Shown: positions 7,863-16,625 of the stretch, in pieces | Layout: each line of letters begins with the position of its first letter | How positions within the stretch are numbered: position 1 is the first letter of the stretch | NCBI RefSeq assembly: GCF_039839375.1 | Contig: NZ_JBDOQU010000014.1 | Location: 68,458-132,457 of the forward strand | Length of the DNA stretch: 64,000 bases | Direction: 5' to 3' | Origin: JBDOQU01 sp039839375 | Lineage (GTDB): Bacteria > Pseudomonadota > Alphaproteobacteria > DSM-16000 > Inquilinaceae | Notes under the pieces: generated by a model | Seen by the model: the letters and a program-made list of their open reading frames with translations, nothing else | Told to the model about the DNA's origin: nothing | Database searches by the model: none | Translations under genes and position numbers: made by a program

Positions 7863-8957
7863 TCAACTGCGCTCCGGATAGAGTCCCGACAAACCCTCCC
7901 GCGAGGCCGCGACCACGCCGCGTTCGGTGATGAGGCCGGTGACTAGGCGCGCGGGCGTCACGTCGAAGGCAGGGTTGCCGGCGGGTGTGCCTTCGGGCGA
8001 GGTGCGGACCTGGGTGACCGCGCCATCGGCGGTCCTGCCCCAGACGAGGGAGACCTCGTCCCCCGCCCGCTCCTCGATCGGGATCTCCCTGATCCCGTCC
8101 GATACGGTCCAGTCGATGGTGGGGGAGGGCAGGGCGACATAGAAGGGCACGCCGTTGTCGGCTGCCGCCAGCGCCTTCAGATAGGTGCCGATCTTGTTGC
8201 AGACATCGCCGTTCGCCGTGGTGCGGTCGGTGCCGACGATCACCATGTCGATATTGCCGCGCTGCATCAGGTGGCCGCCGGCATTGTCGACGATCAGCGT
8301 GTGCGGCACGCCATGGCCGACCAGTTCCCACGCGGTAAGCTGGGCGCCCTGGTTGCGCGGCCGCGTCTCGTCGACATAGACATGGACGGGCACCCCCTCC
8401 TCGGCCGCAAGGTAGATCGGCGCGGTGGCGGTGCCGTAATCGACGGTGGCGAGCCAGCCGGCATTGCAATGGGTCAGGATGTTGACCGGCTCGCCCGGCT
8501 TCTTCCTTGCCGCCGCCTCGCGGATGAGGGCGAGGCCGTTGCGGCCGATCGCACGGTTGATCTCGATATCCTCCGCCGCGATCTCTCGCGCCCGGGCATA
8601 GGCCGCCTCCGCGCGATCCGCCTCCGGCAGAGCCTTCAGATGGCCGCGCATGGCGTCGAGCGCCCAGCGCAGGTTGATCGCGGTTGGGCGCGTCTCGTGC
8701 AGCCGCTCCCAAGCCTCGTCCAGCGCGGCGTCGGAAGGATCGGCCGTCATCTGCCAGGCCATCCCATAGGCCGCGGTGACGCCGATCAGCGGCGCGCCGC
8801 GCACCCACATATCGCGGATGGCGGTGGCGAAATCCTCCAGCGACGCCAGCGTGACGATGCGGAATTCGTGCGGCAGCCAGCGTTGGTCGATGATGTCGAC
8901 GGAGCGACCGTCCTCATTGACCCAGATGGTGGTGTAGTGCCTGCCCTGAACCTTCAT
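7863..8957 (-). CDS. mtnA: S-methyl-5-thioribose-1-phosphate isomerase
   Basis: A 364-residue isomerase converting 5-methylthioribose 1-phosphate (or 5-deoxyribose 1-phosphate) to the ribulose form. THCNAGWLAT contains Cys164 and GTDRTTANGD contains Asp244, equivalent to the catalytic Cys/Asp pair of bacterial MtnA; VRGAPLIGVTAAYG is the family N-terminal signature and separates it from eIF2B regulatory subunits. The ATG overlaps the mtnK stop (ATGA at 8954-8957), so the two are translationally coupled. No mtnB, mtnC, mtnD or class II aldolase gene follows in the window. Confidence 0.95.
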   Translation of the reverse strand: MKVQGRHYTTIWVNEDGRSVDIIDQRWLPHEFRIVTLASLEDFATAIRDMWVRGAPLIGVTAAYGMAWQMTADPSDAALDEAWERLHETRPTAINLRWALDAMRGHLKALPEADRAEAAYARAREIAAEDIEINRAIGRNGLALIREAAARKKPGEPVNILTHCNAGWLATVDYGTATAPIYLAAEEGVPVHVYVDETRPRNQGAQLTAWELVGHGVPHTLIVDNAGGHLMQRGNIDMVIVGTDRTTANGDVCNKIGTYLKALAAADNGVPFYVALPSPTIDWTVSDGIREIPIEERAGDEVSLVWGRTADGAVTQVRTSPEGTPAGNPAFDVTPARLVTGLITERGVVAASREGLSGLYPERS

Positions 8958-10222
8958 GGCCGGGCCTCCTCGTTCAGCCGTCGGGCGATGGCGTGGATCT
9001 CCTCCAGGCCGGCGATGCGGCGGCGGTTGACGACCAGGTGGCGGCCGAGCAGGAGCGCCGGCCGTTCGCACGAGGCGCGCAGGTCGGGATCCTCTATCGT
9101 CTCGAACTCGGCATTATGGGCGAGGCCGAGGATGCGGCGGTGCATCTCCACGCCGGCGAAGCCCAGCATGTCCCGCCAGATGTCCGCCAGCATATGGTCC
9201 AGCGCCTGCCGGGCGCCCAGCGGATCACCCTGATCCTCATAGAGTGTGCTGGGATAGAGAATGCCGGCGCGCTCCGTCTCCCAAAGGCGGGTGAATTCCT
9301 CGCGGAAGACCCGCCAGATCTCCACGACGACATCCAGCAGATAGGCGCGCATCGCGTCGCGGGAGCCGTCAGTCTCATGGCCGGCCTGGGAGAAATAGGC
9401 CATCCAGAAATTGGCGAGCAGCATGCCGACATCGAAAGCCATCGGGCCATAGACCGCGAATTCCGGATCGATGACGCGGCTGTCCTCCATCGTCACCATC
9501 ACCGACCCGGTATGCAGATCGCCATGGAGAAGCGTTTCGGCCGCGCTGGTAAAGAGGCGCTTGAGGTGCTGCGCTTCCACCTTGAGGTCCCGGTCGGCGC
9601 GCAGTTGGGCGACCAGTTCGTCGAGCTGCGGAGAGGTGTGGCGGTTCATCTCCGCCGCGAAATAGGGGTCAGTGAAGACCAGATTCTCGGTGATGTCGCA
9701 CAGCTCGATATTGCCGGCAAAGAGGGCGAGGTCCTTCTTTCGCGCCGGCGCCTCCATCGAGAGGTCGGAGCCGCGGAACAGCGTCCGCGCCGCGAACAGG
9801 CCGAGATCGCGGCCGATCCTCGGCAGGCGCTGCCCCTCGATCAGCGCGCGGCGCAGGATGACGTGGGGTGTCAGATACTCCATGACGATCAGCGCCTGGG
9901 CCTCGTCGAAATGGTAGATTTCCGGCACCCGTCCGGGGTCGCGCGCGGCCTGCCGCGTCAGCGCGTGATATTCGAAGAAGGATCGCCTGAGCGGCAGCGG
10001 CCAGCTTTCTCCGACCAGCCTGACATAGGGTAGCGCCTGCTTGACGATCGCCCCGCCGTTCGCGCCCTCCACGATGAAGACGAGGTTGAGATTGCCGTCG
10101 CCGACCTCACGCACCGACCAGGCGGCGTGGTCGGGGCCGATCCTTTCGGTCAGCGCCGCGACCGTGGCCAGCCGCGCGCCGAGCGTTTCCACGGTGAGAG
10201 GTTCGAAGCGGGCTTCGGACAT
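8954..10222 (-). CDS. mtnK: S-methyl-5-thioribose kinase
   Basis: A 422-residue kinase with the choline-kinase/APH-like fold. GDGNLNLVFIVEG (around residue 40) is the glycine-rich ATP loop, LLHGDLHTGSVMV the catalytic loop, and VIDPEFAVYGPMAFDVGM the metal-binding DxE motif, all typical of MtnK. The ATG at 10222 has GGGAGAG 9 nt upstream; an in-frame ATG at 10240 lacks a site. It phosphorylates 5-methylthioribose at C1, and some homologues also accept 5-deoxyribose. It is transcribed away from the importer genes, from the region holding the palindrome at 10301-10327. Confidence 0.95.
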   Translation of the reverse strand: MSEARFEPLTVETLGARLATVAALTERIGPDHAAWSVREVGDGNLNLVFIVEGANGGAIVKQALPYVRLVGESWPLPLRRSFFEYHALTRQAARDPGRVPEIYHFDEAQALIVMEYLTPHVILRRALIEGQRLPRIGRDLGLFAARTLFRGSDLSMEAPARKKDLALFAGNIELCDITENLVFTDPYFAAEMNRHTSPQLDELVAQLRADRDLKVEAQHLKRLFTSAAETLLHGDLHTGSVMVTMEDSRVIDPEFAVYGPMAFDVGMLLANFWMAYFSQAGHETDGSRDAMRAYLLDVVVEIWRVFREEFTRLWETERAGILYPSTLYEDQGDPLGARQALDHMLADIWRDMLGFAGVEMHRRILGLAHNAEFETIEDPDLRASCERPALLLGRHLVVNRRRIAGLEEIHAIARRLNEEARP

Positions 10223-10300
10223 GATCGGCATCTCTCCCATCAGTCTCGCGGACCGGCATTGCGCCGCCTTCTCCTGTCACCTTGGCTAATCCGCCGATTG

Positions 10301-10327
10301 TCAAATGTCAACCGTGTTGACATTTGA
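10301..10327. promoter_or_regulatory. 27-bp perfect palindromic operator between mtnK and its importer
   Basis: TCAAATGTCAAC (10301-10312), CGT, GTTGACATTTGA (10316-10327): perfect 12-bp arms around 3 bp, centred between two divergent transcription units. The core GTCAAC-N3-GTTGAC is echoed by GTCAGC-N3-GCTGAC upstream of the SorC regulator gene. Best read as the operator of that regulator. It contains a TTGACA hexamer on each strand. Confidence 0.85.
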
Positions 10328-10344
10328 TTGGCCGCTGATAGCAT
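10317..10344 (+). promoter_or_regulatory. Candidate sigma-70 promoter of the importer operon
   Basis: A consensus -35 TTGACA (10317-10322) lies inside the right operator arm, 16 bp from a moderate -10 TAGCAT (10339-10344). A repressor bound to the palindrome would cover the -35. Confidence 0.5.
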
Positions 10345-10367
10345 CATGGTCGGGGAGGAATGGCGAC

Positions 10368-11885
10368 TTGCAAGATGCCGTCTTTCGCATCGAACGGATG
10401 ATGAAATCCTTCGGGCCGGCGCCGGTGCTGGCGGGGGTCGATCTGTCGCTCAACGCGGGAGAGGTGACCGCGCTGATGGGCGCCAACGGCGCCGGCAAAT
10501 CCACGCTGGTCAAGATCGTCTCCGGTGTCCATCGGCTCGACGCCGGGACCATGCAACTCGCCGGCCGGCCTTATGAACCGCCGGGGCCGGCGGAGGCCAT
10601 TCGCGCCGGGATCGTCACCGTCCACCAGAACATCAATGATGGGATCGTCGCTGACCTGGACGTCGCGACCAACCTGACACTCGACCGCCTGTCGGGCAAA
10701 GGAGCGCGGCTGGTCTTCAATCCGCGCCGGGTCAGGCGGGAGGCGGAGATCGTCGCCGAACGGATGGGCCTCCATCTCGACCTGCGCGCCCGCGTCGGCG
10801 ACCTGTCGCTGGCCGACCGGCAGATGGTGGCGATCGCCCGCGCCATGGCGCGGGAGCCGCAGGTGCTGATCCTCGACGAGCCGACATCCTCCCTGTCGAG
10901 CGCCGAGGCCGACCGTCTCTTCGACCTGATCGACAGGTTGCGCGCTCGTGGCGTGGCGATCCTCTACATTTCCCACCGCATGTCCGATATCCGCCGCGTC
11001 GCGGACCGCATCGTGGCCCTGCGCGACGGGCGGATCGCCGGGACCTTCGACGGCAACCCGCTCGATTACGAGGGCGCAATCCATGCCATGCTAGGACGGT
11101 CCACGGCCGTCGGCACGATCGAGCCGAGAGAGGCCGGGGACGCGATCTTCTCCGCCCGCGACCTCAAGATCGCGCCGCACGCGGCCTCCTTCGACCTGGA
11201 GATCGGCGATGGGGAGATCGTCGCCGTCACTGGCCTGGTCGGAGTGGGCAAGACGGCGCTGGCCGAAACGCTGTTCGGGCTGCGCGCACCGTTCGGCGGG
11301 ACGATGACGCTGGATGGCCGGGATTACCGGCCGGCCTCACCCGCCGCCGCTATCGATGACGGCGTCTTTCTGTTGGCCAAGGATCGCGCCGACAACGGCA
11401 TCGTCCATGATTTCGACCTGGCGCGGAATATCAGCCTGCCCTTCCTGCCACGTCTATCCGACTTCTCAATCCTGCGGCGAGGCCGGGAGCGGAGCCGGGC
11501 GCGGGAGCAGATCGAGGCCCTGGGCATCGTCTGCCGGGGCGAGCGCGACCCGATGGACGCGCTGTCCGGCGGCAACCAGCAGAAGGTGATGGTCGGCCGC
11601 TGGATGGCGGAGAGGGCTCGGCTCTTCATCCTGGACGAACCCTTCCAGGGCGTCGATATCGCCGCCCGGCGCGACATGGCGGCCCGGCTGCGCGATTCCG
11701 CCGCCGGCCGCGCGACGCTCATCTTCCTGACGGAGATCGACGAGGTGCTGGAGACCGCCGACCGGATCCTCGTGATGTCCGAACACACGATCGTCGGCGC
11801 GCACCGCAACAGCGGCGTCGATATGGACCGGCTGCTGGCGGAGATCGCGGGCCGGCACGCCTTTGTCGAGGAAAGCCGCCCGTGA
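10368..11885 (+). CDS. Sugar ABC transporter ATP-binding protein, two-domain RbsA type
   Basis: A 505-residue protein with two fused nucleotide-binding domains, as in RbsA. Domain 1: Walker A GANGAGKST, Walker B VLILDEPTSSLS, H-loop ISHR, with a degenerate signature (LSLADRQ). Domain 2: altered Walker A GLVGVGKTA, signature LSGGNQQK, Walker B LFILDEP. This asymmetry is normal for the family. The TTG at 10368 was chosen because GGGGAGGA lies 8 nt upstream and it gives the expected distance to Walker A; an ATG at 10305 lies inside the operator and was rejected. Its stop overlaps the permease start (GTGA). Confidence 0.88.
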   Translation: MQDAVFRIERMMKSFGPAPVLAGVDLSLNAGEVTALMGANGAGKSTLVKIVSGVHRLDAGTMQLAGRPYEPPGPAEAIRAGIVTVHQNINDGIVADLDVATNLTLDRLSGKGARLVFNPRRVRREAEIVAERMGLHLDLRARVGDLSLADRQMVAIARAMAREPQVLILDEPTSSLSSAEADRLFDLIDRLRARGVAILYISHRMSDIRRVADRIVALRDGRIAGTFDGNPLDYEGAIHAMLGRSTAVGTIEPREAGDAIFSARDLKIAPHAASFDLEIGDGEIVAVTGLVGVGKTALAETLFGLRAPFGGTMTLDGRDYRPASPAAAIDDGVFLLAKDRADNGIVHDFDLARNISLPFLPRLSDFSILRRGRERSRAREQIEALGIVCRGERDPMDALSGGNQQKVMVGRWMAERARLFILDEPFQGVDIAARRDMAARLRDSAAGRATLIFLTEIDEVLETADRILVMSEHTIVGAHRNSGVDMDRLLAEIAGRHAFVEESRP

Positions 11886-12928
11886 ACGCCTACGCCGCCG
11901 CCAGCAAGCAACAGCCCGCCGCAGCCGCCCGGCTGTCCCTGACCGGGATCGCCATCCGTTACGGCTTCATCGCGCTGATGTTGGGGCTGGTCCTGTTCTT
12001 CTCCATCGCCGCCGATGGATTCGCCTCGCCCATGAGCGCGGTGTTCATCCTGCAATCCGTGGCGATCACCGGCATCCTGGCGCTGGGGGTGACGGCGACG
12101 CTGGTCGTCGGCGGCTTCGACCTTTCGATCGGCTCGGTCGCGACCACGGCGATGATGACCGCGGCCTACGTCATGGTGGTGCTGGACCAGAACGCCATCG
12201 TCGCCGTCCTGGCCTGCCTCGCCATCGGGGCGGCTGTGGGCGCGTTCAACGGCTGGCTCATCGTCTATATGCGCGTGCCGGACCTGCTGGCGACGCTCGG
12301 CATGATGTTCCTGCTGATCGGCCTCCAGCGCATCCCGACCGAAGGCAGGTCGATCGCCGTCGGCATGACGCTGCCGGACGGATCGACGGCGCCCGGCGCG
12401 TTCAGCGAGGCCTTCCTGGCGATCGGCCGGCACCGTTTCGACCTGCTCCTGGAGGATTTCCTTCCGATCTCGGTCGTCTTCCTGCTGGTGCTGGCGGTGC
12501 TGATCTGGGTCTTCCTGGAGTTCACGCGGTTCGGCCGGATGATGTATGCCGTCGGCTCCAACGTACGGGCGGCGAGGCTCGCCGGCGCGCCGGTTCGGGC
12601 CTACAAGGTCTGGGCCTATGTGATCTCCGGCGTCTTCGCCTCGATCGGCGGCATACTGCTCGCCGCCCGCCTGGGGCGGGGCGACATCGCCTCGGGTAAC
12701 AATCTGCTTTTGGACGCCGTCGCCGCCGCGCTGATCGGCTTCGCCGTGCTGGGCGCGGCCAAGCCCAACGCCTTCGGCACGGCGGTCGGCGCGCTTTTCG
12801 TCGGCATCCTGCTGCAAGGGCTGACGATGATGAACGTCCCCTACTACACGCAGGATTTCGTCAAGGGCGCGGTGCTGGTCGTCGCCCTTGTCTTCACCTT
12901 CGCCCTGTCCGGCAAGGGCAGGCAATAA
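11882..12928 (+). CDS. Sugar ABC transporter permease (RbsC type)
   Basis: A 348-residue inner-membrane permease with roughly nine to ten hydrophobic helices. VVGGFDLSIGSVATT is the CUT2 permease signature and LLDAVAAALIGFAVLGAAKPN the C-terminal one. It starts at GTG 11882, overlapping the ATPase stop by 4 bp. With the ATPase and binding protein it forms an importer whose placement beside mtnK/mtnA and shared operator imply uptake of 5-methylthioribose or a related 5-modified ribose. Confidence 0.9.
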   Translation: MNAYAAASKQQPAAAARLSLTGIAIRYGFIALMLGLVLFFSIAADGFASPMSAVFILQSVAITGILALGVTATLVVGGFDLSIGSVATTAMMTAAYVMVVLDQNAIVAVLACLAIGAAVGAFNGWLIVYMRVPDLLATLGMMFLLIGLQRIPTEGRSIAVGMTLPDGSTAPGAFSEAFLAIGRHRFDLLLEDFLPISVVFLLVLAVLIWVFLEFTRFGRMMYAVGSNVRAARLAGAPVRAYKVWAYVISGVFASIGGILLAARLGRGDIASGNNLLLDAVAAALIGFAVLGAAKPNAFGTAVGALFVGILLQGLTMMNVPYYTQDFVKGAVLVVALVFTFALSGKGRQ

Positions 12929-12948
12929 GGACCTCCCGCAAGAGGTCC
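12929..12948 (+). other. Intercistronic hairpin
   Basis: GGACCTC / GAGGTCC, 7-bp perfect stem with a 6-nt loop, directly after the permease stop and before the binding-protein gene. It may protect the 5' end of a processed mRNA or tune expression of the binding protein. Confidence 0.5.
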
Positions 12949-12975
12949 GGAACATATGGAAAGGGAGGAATGGAC

Positions 12976-14031
12976 ATGAGAATCGACAACAGGACAATCG
13001 CCCGGTTCGCCGCCGGACTGACGATGGCGACCTGCCTTTCGGCAACACCGGCGACCGCGCAGGACATGCCGCCGCCCTTCGACAATCCCGAAGAGGTGAC
13101 GATCGCGCTGGTGCGCTATCTCTCGACCGGCGATTTCTTCCAGGCCTACCTGTTCGGCGTGGAAGCGCAGGCCGAGGCGCTGGGTGTCGAGCTGAGGGTG
13201 CTGGACAGCCGGCAGAACGCCGCCCTCCAGGCCGACATGGTCGATCAGGCGATCGCCTTGGGCGTCGACGGCATCATCATCCAGCACGGGCTGACGGAAT
13301 CGATGTCCCCCGCCGCCCAGCGCGCGGTCGAAGCGGGGATCGACGTCGTCGCTTTCGACGTCAATGTGGAGAACGAGGCTATTCCGCAGATCGAGCAGTC
13401 GGACCGGGACCTGGCAAGGCTCGCGCTCGAACAGGCGATCGCGGACAATGGCGAAAGCTTCGCCGCAGGCTATGTCTACGTCCCCGGCATCGCGCCGCTC
13501 GACCGCCGCGACGAGACCTGGCAAGCCTTCAAGGAACGCTATCCGGGAATCGAGGAGGTCGCGCAGTTCGGCACGCTCGACAATCCGATCGCCAACAGCG
13601 TCGCCAACCAGGCGCGCGCGGTCCTGCAGGCCAATCCGAACATCACGGTGATGTTCGCGCCCTATGACGAATTCGCGAAGGGCGTGAAGATCGCTGTCGA
13701 CGAGATCGGCATGTCGTCTAACGTCAAGATCTACTCTGCCGACATCTCGACCTCCGATATCGCGGCGATGCGGGAGCCGGGGAGCCCCTGGGTGGCGACG
13801 GCGGCGACCAACCCGGCGGTGGTCGGTGAGGTCTCGGTGAGGGCGCTCGCCATGCTGATGGCCGGTGAGGAGCCGGACCACAACGTCATCGTGCCGCCGA
13901 CCCTGATCACCCAGGACATGCTGCTGGAGAACGACATCGCCAACATGCAGGATCTTTCCGCGGCGCTGCCGCAGTTCGCCCATGCCGACGTGGCGATGCC
14001 GGACTGGATGCCGCTGCCCGATCGTGACTGA
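12976..14031 (+). CDS. Periplasmic sugar-binding protein (RbsB type), predicted 5-methylthioribose binder
   Basis: A 351-residue secreted protein. The ATG at 12976 lies 6 nt after GGGAGGA; the ATG at 12970 directly abuts that site and is less likely. Signal peptide of about 24 residues ending ATAQ. The mature part has the type I binding-protein pattern (VTIALVRYLSTGDFFQAYLFG, DGIIIQHGLTESMSP, VAFDVNVENEA). It is the last gene of the importer operon, an unusual position since binding-protein genes usually come first. The ligand is inferred from mtnK/mtnA. Confidence 0.85.
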   Translation: MRIDNRTIARFAAGLTMATCLSATPATAQDMPPPFDNPEEVTIALVRYLSTGDFFQAYLFGVEAQAEALGVELRVLDSRQNAALQADMVDQAIALGVDGIIIQHGLTESMSPAAQRAVEAGIDVVAFDVNVENEAIPQIEQSDRDLARLALEQAIADNGESFAAGYVYVPGIAPLDRRDETWQAFKERYPGIEEVAQFGTLDNPIANSVANQARAVLQANPNITVMFAPYDEFAKGVKIAVDEIGMSSNVKIYSADISTSDIAAMREPGSPWVATAATNPAVVGEVSVRALAMLMAGEEPDHNVIVPPTLITQDMLLENDIANMQDLSAALPQFAHADVAMPDWMPLPDRD

Positions 14032-14039
14032 GGAAAGCC

Positions 14040-14987
14040 CTACGGCTTCTCCAGCCCGGCTTCCAGCAGCTTCTGTCCCATCTCGGCGGAGACGACGAGA
14101 TGGGAGACGAAGCCGCCCCTGATCGCGGCGGCCAGCGCCTCGAACTTCCCGGCCTCCACCACGACGACGAAGCGCTTGGGGATGCGGCGGACGGTGTCGA
14201 GATCGACGGAGATGAGCCGCCGGTTGTAGGAGCAGTCGATCCACCGGCCCGCGCCGTCGATCAACTGCCCGCCGATGACGCCGACCGCGCCTTCCTCCCG
14301 CATCCGGGCCAGCTTGTCGGCCGGAAGAGCGCCGCAGGCGACGATGTGGCTGTCCGGCTCGACGCTACCGACGGAGAAGAGCGCGATATCGCATTCCGCT
14401 ATGCCGGCAAGCTGGCCGGCGACCACCCGTTCGGCGCGCAGGCCCCGGGCCAGTTCCTCCGTGCTCAGCACCAGCGGCGCATAGAGGTTGATCGGCCGGG
14501 CGTTGAGGCGGCGCGCGATCTCTATCGTGCATTGGTCGGGCCGGTAGGTGTAGGGCGCGCCCAGATTGCCGCAGAGCTGCGTGACCGTCACGTCCTGCAG
14601 GTCGGCCACGTCCATGGCGTCGGCGACATGATAGATCGTGCGCCCCCAGGCGACGCCGATGCGGCTCGTCGGGCCGATCAGGGAGAGGAAGGCGTTCGCC
14701 GCCACGAACGGTATGTTGGCCTCGGCCGACATCGCGCCGCCGCCCTCCGGCACGATCCAGACAGCCCCGAGCCCCAGCCCGTCCTCCAGCCGCCGCGCCA
14801 GCGTCTCCTCCCGATAGAGCCGGGTGGAGGCGGAGATGCTGACGACGCCGGCTTCCCGCGCCTTGCGCAGATAGGCCGCCACGCTGGCGCGGGAGATGTT
14901 CAGCGCCTTCGCCACCTCTTCCTGGCGCATATTGTGCGTGTAGTAGAGCCACGCCGCCTTGTGGATGATCTGATCGCTGGCCCGCAA
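14040..14987 (-). CDS. SorC/DeoR-type sugar-binding transcriptional regulator
   Basis: A 315-residue regulator: N-terminal helix-turn-helix (residues 10-50, MRQEEVAKALNISRASVAAYLRKARE) and a C-terminal SorC effector domain resembling sugar-phosphate-binding enzymes (RIGVAWGRTIY, VTVTQLCGNLGAP, CDIALFSVGSVEPDS). It starts at TTG 14987 with GGGGAG 10 nt upstream. SorC proteins usually sense a phosphorylated sugar, here plausibly methylthioribose or methylthioribulose phosphate. It is convergent with the importer genes and has a palindrome matching the mtnK/importer operator in its own promoter, implying autoregulation. Confidence 0.88.
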   Translation of the reverse strand: MRASDQIIHKAAWLYYTHNMRQEEVAKALNISRASVAAYLRKAREAGVVSISASTRLYREETLARRLEDGLGLGAVWIVPEGGGAMSAEANIPFVAANAFLSLIGPTSRIGVAWGRTIYHVADAMDVADLQDVTVTQLCGNLGAPYTYRPDQCTIEIARRLNARPINLYAPLVLSTEELARGLRAERVVAGQLAGIAECDIALFSVGSVEPDSHIVACGALPADKLARMREEGAVGVIGGQLIDGAGRWIDCSYNRRLISVDLDTVRRIPKRFVVVVEAGKFEALAAAIRGGFVSHLVVSAEMGQKLLEAGLEKP

Positions 14988-15022
14988 ACCCGCCGGTCTC
15001 CCCTTGTCCGGCAGTCACAATA

Positions 15023-15037
15023 GTCAGCGGTGCTGAC
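15023..15037. promoter_or_regulatory. Operator-like palindrome upstream of the SorC regulator
   Basis: GTCAGC (15023-15028), GGT, GCTGAC (15032-15037): 6-bp perfect arms around 3 bp. Spacing and sequence match the core of the 10301-10327 palindrome except for one symmetric A-to-G change. It lies 36 bp upstream of the regulator start, consistent with autoregulation. Confidence 0.7.
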
Positions 15038-15058
15038 AAACGGCAAGGTTCTCCGCCG

Positions 15059-16579
15059 TCACATTGTCGCGCCCAACTGCCAGGGCACGAACTCGGCGTC
15101 GCCGTATCCTAAGCATTCCGATCTTGTCCGGCGGCCCGACGCGACGGCCAGGATCTCGCGGAAGATCTCCTCGCCCTTCTCCGCCAGCGACACGCCGTCC
15201 AGGATGTCGCCGCAGTTCAGATCCATGTCGTCCCGCATGCGCAGGAAGAGGTCGGTGGTGGAGGCGAGTTTGATCGATGGCGTGGGCTTGCAGCCATAGG
15301 CGGAGCCGCGGCCGGTGGTGAAGCAGAGGACGTTCGCGCCGCCGGCCACCTGGCCGGTCGCCGAGACGGGATCGAAGCCGGGCGTGTCCATGAAGACGAA
15401 CCCCTTCGTCGTCACCGGCTCGGCATAGCCGACCACGTCCATGAGCGGGCTGGTGCCGCCCTTCATCGCCGCGCCCAGCGACTTCTCCAGGATCGTGGTC
15501 AGGCCGCCGGCCTTGTTGCCGGGGGAGGGGTTGTTGTTGAGGTCGCCGCCCATCCGGGCCGCGTACTCCTCCCACCAGCGGATGACGCCCAGCAGCTTCT
15601 CCCCCACCTCCCGGCTGGCCGCCCGCCTGGTCAGCAGGTGTTCCGCGCCGTAGATCTCCGGCGTCTCCGACAGGATGGCCGTGCCGCCCTGGCGCACCAG
15701 CAGGTCGGCCGCGACGCCCAGCGCCGGATTCGCGGTGAGGCCCGAATAGCCGTCGGAGCCGCCGCATTGCAGGGCCAGCGTCAGTTCCGAAGCAGGACAG
15801 GCCTCGCGGCGCGCGCGCTCCGCGACGGGCAGCATCTCCCGCACGGCAGCGACGCCAGCCTCCACCGCGCGGCGGGTGCCGCCGCTCTGCTGGATGGTCA
15901 GCGTGCGGAAGGTCTCGCCTTCCTGGATCCCATAAGCGTCCTTCAGCATGGCGATCTGGAAGACCTCGCAGCCAAGGCCGATCATCACCACCGCCGCCAT
16001 GTTGGGATTGCTGGCGTAGCCCCACAGGCTGCGCTTCAGCGTGTCGAAGCCGGGGCCGTGGGCGGCCATGCCGCACCCCGTGGCGTGGACCAGCGGGATG
16101 ACGCCGTCGACATTGGGGAAATCATCCAGCATCCCCGAACGCTCGACCTCCCGCGCCACGAACCGCGCGACCGAGGCGGAGCAGTTGACCGAGGTCAGGA
16201 TGCCGACATAGTTCCGCGTGCCGACCCTGCCGTTGGCGCGGCGGAAACCCTGGAACGTCTCCGCCTGCTCCGCCGGGGGGAGGGAACGGGCGTCCTCGCC
16301 AAACCGGTAGTCGCGGTCATGGTCGCCCATGCCGCAATTATGCTCATGCACCCATTCGCCCGCCGCGATGGGACGCAGCGCCACACCGATCGCCTGGCCG
16401 AACTTGCGGATCGTCTCGCCTTCCGCCAGATCACGCGCCGCCAGCTTGTGGCCGCGCGGCACCTTCTCGGCGACGGTCACACCGTCGACGGCTATGCCGG
16501 GCTCCAGCCCGTCGACTGCCAGGACGACATCGTCATCGGGGTTCAGCCGCACCGTCCGCGGCTGCGGGTTGGCGGTCAT
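15059..16579 (-). CDS. uxaA: Altronate dehydratase, UxaA family
   Basis: A 506-residue full-length UxaA: N-terminal SAF domain (residues 12-90, ending WVHEHNCGM) and the large C-terminal UxaA domain (GFRRANGRVGTRNYVG, ATGCGMAAHGPGFDTLKRSLWGY, LNNNPSPGNKAGGLTTILEKSLGA). The family dehydrates altronate to 2-keto-3-deoxygluconate with Fe2+; relatives act on galactarate. The ATG at 16579 has GGGAG 8 nt upstream; a GTG at 16588 is an alternative. It lies downstream of manD on the same strand and belongs to the hexuronate cluster, although no tagaturonate reductase is adjacent. Confidence 0.9.
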   Translation of the reverse strand: MTANPQPRTVRLNPDDDVVLAVDGLEPGIAVDGVTVAEKVPRGHKLAARDLAEGETIRKFGQAIGVALRPIAAGEWVHEHNCGMGDHDRDYRFGEDARSLPPAEQAETFQGFRRANGRVGTRNYVGILTSVNCSASVARFVAREVERSGMLDDFPNVDGVIPLVHATGCGMAAHGPGFDTLKRSLWGYASNPNMAAVVMIGLGCEVFQIAMLKDAYGIQEGETFRTLTIQQSGGTRRAVEAGVAAVREMLPVAERARREACPASELTLALQCGGSDGYSGLTANPALGVAADLLVRQGGTAILSETPEIYGAEHLLTRRAASREVGEKLLGVIRWWEEYAARMGGDLNNNPSPGNKAGGLTTILEKSLGAAMKGGTSPLMDVVGYAEPVTTKGFVFMDTPGFDPVSATGQVAGGANVLCFTTGRGSAYGCKPTPSIKLASTTDLFLRMRDDMDLNCGDILDGVSLAEKGEEIFREILAVASGRRTRSECLGYGDAEFVPWQLGATM

Positions 16580-16625
16580 GTCATTCACTCCCGATCCTTA
16601 TGGCCTCCGCCGGAGGCCGAACGGA

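Noticed and set aside
7863..8957. eIF2B-like regulatory protein instead of MtnA
   Set aside because: The catalytic Cys164/Asp244 pair and adjacent mtnK identify the isomerase.
10305..10367. ATG at 10305 as start of the importer ATPase
   Set aside because: It lies inside the palindromic operator and lacks a ribosome binding site; TTG 10368 has GGGGAGGA at the right distance and gives normal length.
11324..13048. About 570-codon minus-strand open frame opposite the methylthioribose importer
   Set aside because: Antisense to the ATPase and permease; Asp/Arg/Gln-rich frame with no domain.
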